Positions 7,258-14,192 of a stretch of 40,993 bases of DNA are shown piece after piece; within the stretch, counting starts at the first letter, position 1, and each line of letters opens with the position of its first letter. A program made the position numbers and the translations under genes. Origin of the DNA: an uncultured beta proteobacterium (GTDB taxonomy: Bacteria > Pseudomonadota > Gammaproteobacteria > Burkholderiales > Burkholderiaceae_C); NCBI GenBank assembly GCA_903870065.1, contig CAIQBN010000506.1:1-40993 (forward strand). The letters are read 5' to 3'. Under the pieces are notes generated by a model. The model saw only the letters and a list, made by a program, of their open reading frames with translations. It had not been told where the DNA came from and made no database searches.

Positions 7258-7408
7258 TCGCTACTCCCGATTTGACCCTGACTCCACAGCGATCCTGAAC
7301 AAAAAATGCCACGGTAACGCGCTGCGAATTTCGGTCAAGTATCGCACCATTGCACACAGCAGGATGCACTGGAAACCGGCCTCAGATGAGTGCCCTTTCA
7401 TCTCTTTA

Positions 7409-7451
7409 AAATTCAATTTTTTTGTACTAAAGCGACAACTAATTTGAATTT
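7409..7451. repeat. AT-rich inverted repeat upstream of cytochrome b561
   Basis: AAATTCAA (7409-7416) and TTGAATTT (7444-7451) are perfect inverted arms about three helical turns apart, each followed by a run of seven T. They lie in the 277-base divergent gap between the hemerythrin-cyclase gene and the cytochrome b561 gene. An operator or curved-DNA element is possible; nothing identifies a regulator. Confidence 0.35.
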
Positions 7452-7534
7452 TTTTAGCCATAGGGGCTTTTAAACTTCGGTCCATCCCCTGGCAGATCAC
7501 AGCCTGGCAAGCAAATTTTTCAAGATAGTCTGCA

Positions 7535-8095
7535 ATGAAAACCGCTTCTATATCCCGCCGCTATACCGGCACCGCCATCTTTTTGCACTGGACGCTGGGA
7601 CTGTTTCTGGTTGGCACGTTTGGCATGGGTCTCTACATGGCCGACCTGCCGTTCTCACCTTGGCGCCTCAAACTCTACAACTGGCACAAATGGGGCGGCA
7701 TCACGATTTTGCTGCTATCGGCTCTGCGCCTTGTGTGGCGGGTGACCCATCGTCCTCCGGCATTGCCACAGGCGGTCTCGCTGGCGATGCCAGGCTGGCA
7801 GTTGCAGGCCTACCACGCCACCCATGTGGCGATGTACAGCCTGTTCTTCATTGTGCCGCTGGTGGGGTGGGCCTACAGCTCGGCGGCGGGGTTTCCGATC
7901 GTTCTGTTCGGCGCCATTGCCCTGCCCGATTTTGTAGCGGCCAGCAAACCAGTGGCGGAATGGATCAAACCCTGGCACGAGGCAAGCGCGTTTGCACTGG
8001 CCGGGTTAGTTTTGCTGCATGTCGCAGCCGCGCTCAAGCACCACTGGATTGACAAGGACGGGTTGCTTGAGCGCATGAAGCCGGCCTTGCGCTAG
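7535..8095 (+). CDS. Cytochrome b561 (YodB/CybB type)
   Basis: A 186-residue inner-membrane diheme cytochrome b with four hydrophobic segments. Heme-ligand candidates are His18 (FLHWTLG), His51 (YNWHKWGG), His97 (HATHVAMY) and His162 (LLHVAAALKHHW). Members pass electrons between quinol and acceptors such as superoxide or periplasmic proteins. Two YceI-family genes follow within 51 and 46 bases in the same direction, and E. coli also pairs a b561 gene (yceJ) with yceI, so an operon is likely. No strong ribosome site precedes the ATG. Confidence 0.9.
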   Translation: MKTASISRRYTGTAIFLHWTLGLFLVGTFGMGLYMADLPFSPWRLKLYNWHKWGGITILLLSALRLVWRVTHRPPALPQAVSLAMPGWQLQAYHATHVAMYSLFFIVPLVGWAYSSAAGFPIVLFGAIALPDFVAASKPVAEWIKPWHEASAFALAGLVLLHVAAALKHHWIDKDGLLERMKPALR

Positions 8096-8146
8096 AGCGC
8101 GCCAAGCCGGCACCTCGTTTCATCGCATTTTTTTGGAGTACGTACG

Positions 8147-8725
8147 ATGTCTTTTGGATTCAAATCGACCCGCGCAGTCAAACTGCTTTTGCTGGTCGCC
8201 CTGATCGGCACGGCCGCCCAGGCGCAACAACTGCTGCTGCCCGCGCAGAGCGAAATTGCCTTCGTGAGCAAACAGATGGGCGTTCCCGTTGAAGGGCGCT
8301 TCAAAAAGTTTGATGCCCAGGTCAGCTTTGATCCGGCCAAACCCGCCAATGGGAAGATCACACTGGCAATCGATATCAATAGCATCACCTTGGGCGCTCC
8401 TGAACCCGATGCTGAGCTACCCAAGGCGGTCTGGTTCAATGTTGCGCGCTTTCCGCAGGCCACGTTTCAGTCAAGCAGCATCAAAAACCTGGGGGGCGGC
8501 AAACTCGAGGTCGTGGGCAAACTCGCCATCAAAGGCCAAACGCAAGACGCAACCATCCCAGTCATGCTGACCCAAAACGGCACTACCACCAACGCCTCCG
8601 GCGTACTGACGATCAAACGCCTGGCCTACAAGATCGGTGAAAACGAATGGGCCGACACCTCCATGGTGGCTGATGACGTGCAGGTCCGCTTCAAGCTGGC
8701 TCTGTCCGGTGTCGCCAAACTTTGA
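8147..8725 (+). CDS. YceI family periplasmic lipid-binding protein, first copy
   Basis: A 192-residue protein with an N-terminal signal peptide (hydrophobic segment about residues 10-22, then AAQAQQ). The rest is a YceI lipocalin-like barrel. The family pattern S-x-I-x-F, then G.F..FD..V.FDP, and later F.SS.I, G.L.I.G.T, is visible. YceI proteins bind polyisoprenoid or other amphipathic ligands in the periplasm. The ATG at 8147 follows GGAG. It differs strongly from the next gene, so the pair is an old duplication. Confidence 0.88.
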   Translation: MSFGFKSTRAVKLLLLVALIGTAAQAQQLLLPAQSEIAFVSKQMGVPVEGRFKKFDAQVSFDPAKPANGKITLAIDINSITLGAPEPDAELPKAVWFNVARFPQATFQSSSIKNLGGGKLEVVGKLAIKGQTQDATIPVMLTQNGTTTNASGVLTIKRLAYKIGENEWADTSMVADDVQVRFKLALSGVAKL

Positions 8726-8771
8726 CTACCCTTTTTCCTTAACCCTGCTTATTTCAATGGAGCACCTTCTT

Positions 8772-9347
8772 ATGCGCAAATCTCTCGTCTGCCTGGCCGT
8801 CGCCACCTCCCTATTCTCTGCCTTTGCTCAGGCCGAAACCGCCACCTATGCACTGGACCCGACACACACTTTCGTCACCTTTGAGATCGGTCACTTTGGC
8901 ACTTCCACCAACCGCGGCCGGTTTGACAAAAAAGAAGGTACGGTTCAACTTGATCGCGCAGGCAAGACAGGCAAGGTCGAGGTCACCATCGACACCACTT
9001 CCATCAACAGTGGAACACCCGCATTTGACAAACACCTGCAAAGCCCGGACTTGTTCGACGCCGCAAAATACCCCACGATGAAATTTGTCTCTGAAAAGAT
9101 GGTTTTCAGTGGCGACAAGGTTGCTGAAATTGTCGGCAATTTAACGCTGATGGGCAAAACTCTGCCTGTGACTTTGAAAGCCAACCAGTTCAACTGCTAC
9201 CAAAGTCCCATGATCAAACGAGAAGTCTGCGGCGGTGACTTTGACACTACCATTGACCGTACTGCATTTGGCATGAATTACGGCGTGGACTGGGGTTTTC
9301 CGAAAAACGTTCGCCTGATCGTTCAAGTGGAAGCAGTCAAACAATAA
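8772..9347 (+). CDS. yceI: YceI family periplasmic lipid-binding protein, second copy
   Basis: A 191-residue YceI protein closer to E. coli YceI than its neighbour. The signal peptide ends at AFAQA. The mature part begins YALDPTHTFVTFEIGHFG, followed by the family blocks R.GRFDKKEGTV, SINSG...D.HL.SPDLFDA..YPTM.F.S and DRTAFGMNYG. The start is the ATG at 8772, behind GGAG at 8759-8762. An ATG 15 bases earlier has no ribosome site. It ends 31 bases from the convergent MFS gene. Confidence 0.92.
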   Translation: MRKSLVCLAVATSLFSAFAQAETATYALDPTHTFVTFEIGHFGTSTNRGRFDKKEGTVQLDRAGKTGKVEVTIDTTSINSGTPAFDKHLQSPDLFDAAKYPTMKFVSEKMVFSGDKVAEIVGNLTLMGKTLPVTLKANQFNCYQSPMIKREVCGGDFDTTIDRTAFGMNYGVDWGFPKNVRLIVQVEAVKQ

Positions 9348-9378
9348 TTCCACCCAGGGCCGCGATGGGGGCAAAGGT

Positions 9379-10587
9379 TTACAGCGCCTTTTGCCTCCAC
9401 GCCAGCGCCGCCCCAGCCCACAATGCCAGTGCGGAGTACACAAGACCTCGCGCCAGGCCACCAGGCCCGTCAGCAATCCAACCAACAATGGTGGGGCCAA
9501 TGATCTGGCCGGCGGCAAACACGGTGGTGAAAGCACTGATGCCGGCGGCCCATGCGGTTTGGGGCAAGTTGTGCCGCACCAGTGCGGTGGTGGACGCAAC
9601 CACCGACAAGAACACACCGCCAAATAGCAGGCCAGACGCCAGGACCACCGGCCAGGACTGGGTCAGCGCCGGCAAAATCGTCGCTACGCCCAGCAGCGCA
9701 TTGAGTGTTGCCAAGGCATGGCCGTTTTTGTGCCGGTCCAGCAATCCAGCCCAAATTCGTGCGGACGCGATGACCGCCAAACCCAGCAAACCATAAAAGA
9801 TGGTCACTGCCAGCGCGCTACTGCCGCGTTCGCGCAATAACGCCACAACAAAGGTCATATAGCCGATGTACCCCATACCAAAGAAGGTGTAACCGGCCAG
9901 TGCATAGGCAAACTGGCGCCATCGGAAGTGCGCGGATTGAGCACCTGAATGAGCCTGTGCAGGGGCAATCTGTGCCATCACCCTGGCCGGCCATAACAAG
10001 ACTGCGCTGGCCAACAGACACGCTCCCGCCAGCGCCCACCAGGCCCAGCGCCAACCGTGCTCCCGATTGGCTGCCCATTCCAATACCCAGGGCACCAACA
10101 CGGCCGAAACCGCGATGCCCAAGCCGGTACCCCCGTAATACACACCAATCAAAAAGCCACTTCGAGTGGGTTCGCGCGCGCCAAGCCCTGCTGCCAGCAA
10201 TCCGCCGGCAATAAATACAAAGGCACTCGCAACCCCCGCCAGCAGGCGCTGGGCCAAAAGCGGCTCGGTACCGGTAAAAAAACCGCTCAGCGCCATAAAG
10301 ATACTGGCCAGACCAGCACCGCCCCATAACACGGTCGTAGCTCCCATACTTTTCAGCAGCCAGGGGGTCATCAGCGCCCCCAAAAAGTAACCCAAGGCGT
10401 TGGCCGTGTTCATCGCTCCCGCCAGGGTGTAGGTCCAATCCAGATCGGCCCGCATCGCTGGCAGCAGCAGACCGTAGGCAAAGCGGGTGATGCCCAGAGA
10501 AACGGCGGCGGCCAGCGAAAGCGCGAGTGCCAGAGCCCATGGATGTCGCAAAGGTGTCAAAACAAAGGTCTGTCGATTAGGGTGCAA
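9379..10587 (-). CDS. MFS transporter, YbfB/YjiJ family
   Basis: An MFS-type permease of about 400 residues with twelve hydrophobic segments. The N-terminal block SLGITRFAYGLLLPAMRADL...GAMNTANALGYFLGA is typical of the YbfB/YjiJ family, whose substrates are not well known. The outermost start is a TTG at 10587. A TTG at 10560 gives MTPLRHPWALAL, which fits the usual family N-terminus better; neither has a clear ribosome site. It is divergent from the ene-reductase gene, with about 92 bases between, so the two may be co-regulated. Confidence 0.85.
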   Translation of the reverse strand: MHPNRQTFVLTPLRHPWALALALSLAAAVSLGITRFAYGLLLPAMRADLDWTYTLAGAMNTANALGYFLGALMTPWLLKSMGATTVLWGGAGLASIFMALSGFFTGTEPLLAQRLLAGVASAFVFIAGGLLAAGLGAREPTRSGFLIGVYYGGTGLGIAVSAVLVPWVLEWAANREHGWRWAWWALAGACLLASAVLLWPARVMAQIAPAQAHSGAQSAHFRWRQFAYALAGYTFFGMGYIGYMTFVVALLRERGSSALAVTIFYGLLGLAVIASARIWAGLLDRHKNGHALATLNALLGVATILPALTQSWPVVLASGLLFGGVFLSVVASTTALVRHNLPQTAWAAGISAFTTVFAAGQIIGPTIVGWIADGPGGLARGLVYSALALWAGAALAWRQKAL

Positions 10588-10679
10588 CTTGCATTTTGCG
10601 GCATGAGCAGCATCTGGCCTTAGAACTGCGCGGTTTGGCTGCGCGGGTCGCTCTGCTCAACCCAAACCAATACATCTCC

Positions 10680-11801
10680 ATGACCACTTTATTTGATCCC
10701 ATCCAGGTTGGCCAACTGTCTCTGGCCAATCGCGTCGTGATGGCACCACTGACCCGCAACCGCGCTCCCGGAGCGATCCCCAACGCCCTGATGGCCAGCT
10801 ACTACACCCAGCGGGCCAGCCCGACGGCTGGCGCTGGTCTCATCATTTCCGAGGCTACGGCCATCAGCCACCAGGCGCAGGGCTACGCCGACGTGCCAGG
10901 CATCTGGAGCGATGAACAGGTTGCAGCATGGACGCCCATTACCGACTCGGTACACAACGCTGGCGGCAAGATCGTGATGCAGTTGTGGCATGTTGGCCGC
11001 GTATCACACACCGACCTGCAACCGGATGGACAGGCTCCGGTGGCCCCCTCTGCCATCACTGCCAAAACCAAAACCGTATTAATCAAGGACGGGGTTCCCA
11101 AGTTCCAGGACACCTCGGCGCCGCGTGCGCTGGTCATTGAAGAGTTGCCGGGTATCGTGAACGACTACCGCCGCGCAGCGCGCAACGCCATTGCCGCTGG
11201 CTTTGACGGTGTCGAGGTTCATGGCGCCAACGGCTACTTGCTCGACCAGTTCATGCGTTCAGGCTCCAATCAACGAACCGATTCATATGGCGGGCCAATC
11301 GAGAACCGGGCGCGGTTGCTGCTCGAGGTTATGCAGGCTGTCTGCGATGAAATCGGCGCAGGCAGAGTCGGCTTGCGCCTGTCTCCGGTAACGCCCGCCA
11401 ACGACGCCTTTGACCCTCAGCCACAAATGCTCTTTACCTACGTGGTGCAACAACTCGCGCAGCACCAACTGGCCTATCTGCACTTGATTGAGGGGGCAAC
11501 CGGCGGCACACGCGACCACACCCAAGGCGATGCGCCGTTTGACTATGCCGCCTTGCACCAAGCCTATCGACTAGCGGGCGGTTCGGCGGCCTGGATGGTC
11601 AACAACGGCTACGACCGCGTACTGGCCGACCAGGCGCTGGCTGGTGGCGCCGACTTGGTGGCCTTCGGACGCCCCTTCATTGCCAACCCGGACCTGACGC
11701 GTCGCCTGCGCGAAGGGGCCGCGCTGACCGCTGTTGACCGCACGACCCTCTACGGTGGTGATGCCCATGGCTATACGGACTACAAAACGCTACCAACTTG
11801 A
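10680..11801 (+). CDS. Old yellow enzyme family alkene reductase (NemA-like)
   Basis: A 373-residue FMN-dependent oxidoreductase with a TIM-barrel fold. It reduces activated C=C bonds and often nitro compounds with NADPH. Visible family features are the start LFDPIQVGQL.L.NRVVMAPLTR, the block QLWHVGRVSH, and the substrate-binding His/Asn pair in EVHGANGYLLDQF, followed by R.D.YGG..ENR. The start is the ATG at 10680 by family alignment; no ribosome site is obvious. The stop codon lies at the edge of an intergenic repeat copy. The divergent MFS gene suggests detoxification or efflux, which is inference. Confidence 0.92.
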   Translation: MTTLFDPIQVGQLSLANRVVMAPLTRNRAPGAIPNALMASYYTQRASPTAGAGLIISEATAISHQAQGYADVPGIWSDEQVAAWTPITDSVHNAGGKIVMQLWHVGRVSHTDLQPDGQAPVAPSAITAKTKTVLIKDGVPKFQDTSAPRALVIEELPGIVNDYRRAARNAIAAGFDGVEVHGANGYLLDQFMRSGSNQRTDSYGGPIENRARLLLEVMQAVCDEIGAGRVGLRLSPVTPANDAFDPQPQMLFTYVVQQLAQHQLAYLHLIEGATGGTRDHTQGDAPFDYAALHQAYRLAGGSAAWMVNNGYDRVLADQALAGGADLVAFGRPFIANPDLTRRLREGAALTAVDRTTLYGGDAHGYTDYKTLPT

Positions 11802-11832
11802 TAGCTACAAGCCCTTATTTCACGAGGGCTAG
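11801..11832 (+). repeat. Intergenic repeat, copy 2 of 5
   Basis: ATAGC, 16 bases, ACGAGGGCTAG, beginning at the last base of the ene-reductase stop codon. AGCCCT and AGGGCT within the element can form a 6-bp hairpin, so this copy could also act as a weak terminator between convergent genes. Confidence 0.6.
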
Positions 11833-11945
11833 AAGGCTATTACGCTAAAAATGTTCTGTTTCCCACGAGCCAGCCGGATCGTCAGTCACTGCGCAGGGGC
11901 GCCACTTGAACCTTGGCCAAGGTGAATTTGGCGCTGCAGCAGTAC

Positions 11946-12542
11946 CTAGGTCACACTGTCAACATCGCCCTGCCCCACCGGCGCGCGGGCCTTCAACACA
12001 ATCCGGGTGAACAAGCGGTCGTAAGCCGGGTCGGGCGGGTATTTGCCTCCGAGTGGGTCGGTGTGCTCCTTAAAAGCGGCGTCGAGTTCGCGCCAGTCAT
12101 CCTCTGACAACTGCTTTTGTGCCTCGGGCAGGATCACTGTTTCCTCGATCTGCATGTGATCCTGGTAAAAATCCAAATAACGTATCGCCAGATCGACAAA
12201 ACACTGCTTGCGCGAGTCACCCAAAAGTTCCCATGCCAACAGTTGGTGCTGCAGTTCGCGCACTGACTTCTCGCCATTCAAATGGTCACGGTCGAGTCGG
12301 GCGATCACATCGGCCAACGCAGGTGCGACCCGAAGCACGCGCGGAAACAGTAGTTCTGACTCCTTGGTATGGTGTAGGCGTTCCGGGAATTCGTCGATGT
12401 AAAAAAGCATGCCCCGCAAGACATCGAAAAATTGTTGCGGGCTGTCAGCCGGACCACGAACCACCAATTGGCGCATCGATTTCAGCATCGCGCCCAGCGT
12501 TGCGTGCTCATCCCGGATGGTTTGCAAACTGGTGTACTTCAT
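11946..12542 (-). CDS. Hemerythrin HHE-domain protein
   Basis: A 198-residue helical protein of the hemerythrin/HHE cation-binding family, distinct from the two bacteriohemerythrins at 5.7-7.3 kb. Ligand candidates are His13, His57 and Glu61, His87 and Glu91 (HLNGE), and His129 and Glu133 (HMQIE). The H...HxxxE repeats are the HHE pattern. Relatives take part in iron or nitric-oxide stress responses or have unknown roles. The ATG at 12542 follows GGAG. The gene is divergent from the DUF883 gene, with about 210 bases between. Confidence 0.87.
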   Translation of the reverse strand: MKYTSLQTIRDEHATLGAMLKSMRQLVVRGPADSPQQFFDVLRGMLFYIDEFPERLHHTKESELLFPRVLRVAPALADVIARLDRDHLNGEKSVRELQHQLLAWELLGDSRKQCFVDLAIRYLDFYQDHMQIEETVILPEAQKQLSEDDWRELDAAFKEHTDPLGGKYPPDPAYDRLFTRIVLKARAPVGQGDVDSVT

Positions 12543-12753
12543 GTCTGTCTCCGATATAGTATTTTCTGGCGGCTCCCCGCTTGGTATGGCGGTGACTTTA
12601 CCCCAGGCGAAAGAACCCGATGCGTGGCAGCCCTTTATGCGGGTGACTCAGCGACACCGGACCGCGCGCGGCGCTGGTTGCGATGCCGGGCGATGCAAGG
12701 CGGTGAATCTGCTACGCTTTGACCCTGATCAGATGTTAAAGAAAGGTGCATCC

Positions 12754-13074
12754 ATGTCCGATTCGACCTCCCCAAATGCCAGCGCCCAGGAAAAGCTCGT
12801 GAGCGATATTCGCGCAGTCATTGCCGACGCTGAGGAAATCCTGCTGGCCACTGCCGACCAGACCGGCGAGAAAATTGCCAGCTTGCGCGGGCGCATTCGC
12901 GAACGCATGCTGGACGCACGTATTCGCCTGGACGAAGCAGAAGCAGTCCTGGTAGAAAAAACACGTGCCGCCGCCCGTGCCACCGACGACTATGTGCATG
13001 AAAACCCCTGGCAGGCAGTCGGCATTGGCGCCGGCGTCGGCCTCCTGCTCGGTTTGCTGCTGGGCCGCCGCTAA
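12754..13074 (+). CDS. DUF883 (ElaB/YqjD) membrane-anchored protein
   Basis: A 106-residue protein with a long charged helix (about residues 12-80) and one C-terminal membrane segment, GIGAGVGLLLGLLLGRR. The segment carries glycine-zipper spacing and an Arg-Arg end typical of the ElaB/YqjD/DUF883 family. E. coli YqjD is membrane-bound and binds stationary-phase ribosomes. The start is the ATG at 12754 behind AAAGG; an in-frame ATG at 12733 has a poorer site. It opens a five-gene run with YqjE, YqjK, LETM1-like and aminopeptidase genes. Confidence 0.88.
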   Translation: MSDSTSPNASAQEKLVSDIRAVIADAEEILLATADQTGEKIASLRGRIRERMLDARIRLDEAEAVLVEKTRAAARATDDYVHENPWQAVGIGAGVGLLLGLLLGRR

Positions 13075-13092
13075 CTTCACCGTCCGCCAAGC

Positions 13093-13497
13093 ATGGCCAA
13101 CCCCTCCAGTGACACAGGCGCATGGGGCGCCACACGGGCCACCGTCTTCACGCTGCTATCCATTGGCCAAACGCGGCTGGAATTGCTGGGCAACGAGTTG
13201 GAGGTTGCACGTATTAACGCCATGCGCCAACTCATGCTGGCACAGGCACTACTGTTTTGCGTCGGCCTGGGGATTGTTTTGACGGTGAGTGCCCTGGCCC
13301 TGCTGTTTTGGGAGCAACGCCTTTTGGTAATCGGAATAGCCGGTGGGCTGTGCTGGGCCTTGGCGCTGTTCTGCTACCGCGGCTTGCTTCAGGGGGCCAA
13401 GAACACCGAGCCATTGTTCAACACGAGTCTGGCAGAGCTGCAGGAAGACCTGCGCCAACTCAAAGCTGCGTCGCACCATGGACCAACGTCTGGTTGA
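13093..13497 (+). CDS. YqjE-like phage-holin-family membrane protein
   Basis: A 134-residue protein with two adjacent membrane segments (about residues 48-72 and 78-96) between charged ends. It fits the Actinobacterial holin-X/YqjE family. Despite the name, members are chromosomal envelope proteins and not phage lysis genes. It follows the YqjD homologue by 18 bases and overlaps the next gene by 20 bases, the same order as E. coli yqjD-yqjE-yqjK. Confidence 0.82.
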   Translation: MANPSSDTGAWGATRATVFTLLSIGQTRLELLGNELEVARINAMRQLMLAQALLFCVGLGIVLTVSALALLFWEQRLLVIGIAGGLCWALALFCYRGLLQGAKNTEPLFNTSLAELQEDLRQLKAASHHGPTSG

Positions 13498-13777
13498 GCT
13501 CTACGTCCAGCGCGGACGTCTGCGCGAACGCATCAGCGTCCAGCGCAGTCAGCTTACACAAGAGCTAGCGCCCCTTGGCGCGCTTGTGTCCGTTGTTTAT
13601 CGCGCACGGGCCATTTGGCACCAGACCCAGTCGTGGATTTTTGCCCATCCGGCCATCACCGTGACGGCCCTCGTGGCCTTCGTCGTGTGGCGCCCACGTG
13701 CCCTGTTTCGCGTGGTGGGCTGGGGCCTGTCCGCCTGGCGCAACTGGGACCGCGTGCGTGCTCTGCTTGCCAGATAA
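13478..13777 (+). CDS. YqjK-like small protein
   Basis: A 99-residue product starting MDQRLVELYVQRGRLRERI, with an N-terminal charged helix and a hydrophobic segment near residues 55-72, followed by an Arg/Trp-rich tail. Size, order and the N-terminal R-G-x-L-x-x-R-I pattern fit the YqjK family; function is unknown. The ATG at 13478 lies inside the preceding gene and has no clear ribosome site, so translational coupling is likely. Confidence 0.7.
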   Translation: MDQRLVELYVQRGRLRERISVQRSQLTQELAPLGALVSVVYRARAIWHQTQSWIFAHPAITVTALVAFVVWRPRALFRVVGWGLSAWRNWDRVRALLAR

Positions 13778-13784
13778 TTGGCCT

Positions 13785-14192
13785 ATGCCACATTCCGACC
13801 CCCTCAAGCCAACAGCGGAGCCCACGGTGCCGCCAGCCAAAGCGGTCTTTAATCCGGATTTGACCATCTCCTACCAAGCAAGGTCATCGCGCGGACCGCG
13901 CTGGTTTCACTCCTTTCTGGCCAGCAACAGCCGGGAGAAAAATCGCTTGCGCAATGAATTGGGCAAAATCAAGGGTGCAATTCCACTGTTGATGAAGACG
14001 CGTAATGGTCAACAGTGGACTGCTGAGGACCGCACCCATCTGCAACACATCATGCGCGCCGCCTCCTCGGTGAGCCCCTACCTGTTTATCTGGGCGTTGC
14101 CCGGCTCAATCGTGCTGCTGCCGTTTCTTGCGTGGCATCTGGATGTCCGACGTAAAAGCCGTGAACGCAAAACAACTGAAAGACACCATTGA
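13785..14192 (+). CDS. LETM1-like domain membrane protein
   Basis: A 135-residue protein. The N-terminal 45 residues look disordered and proline-rich. Residues about 85-125 (LQHIMRAASSVSPYLFIWALP, then GSIVLLPFLAWHLD) contain the PGS..LLP pattern of LETM1-like proteins, and a basic tail (RRKSRERK) follows. Bacterial roles of this small form are unknown. The gene starts 8 bases after the YqjK gene, and its TGA overlaps the aminopeptidase ATG as TGATG, so translation is probably coupled. Confidence 0.62.
   Translation: MPHSDPLKPTAEPTVPPAKAVFNPDLTISYQARSSRGPRWFHSFLASNSREKNRLRNELGKIKGAIPLLMKTRNGQQWTAEDRTHLQHIMRAASSVSPYLFIWALPGSIVLLPFLAWHLDVRRKSRERKTTERHH

Noticed and set aside
7440..7475. TAGGGGCTTT near 7460 as a sixth repeat copy
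   Set aside because: No ATAGC lies 21 bases before the GGGGCT block, and the CG step is missing.
13093..13497. Phage remnant because of the holin-family name
   Set aside because: The protein is the chromosomal YqjE type within a yqjD-yqjE-yqjK order, with no phage genes around it.
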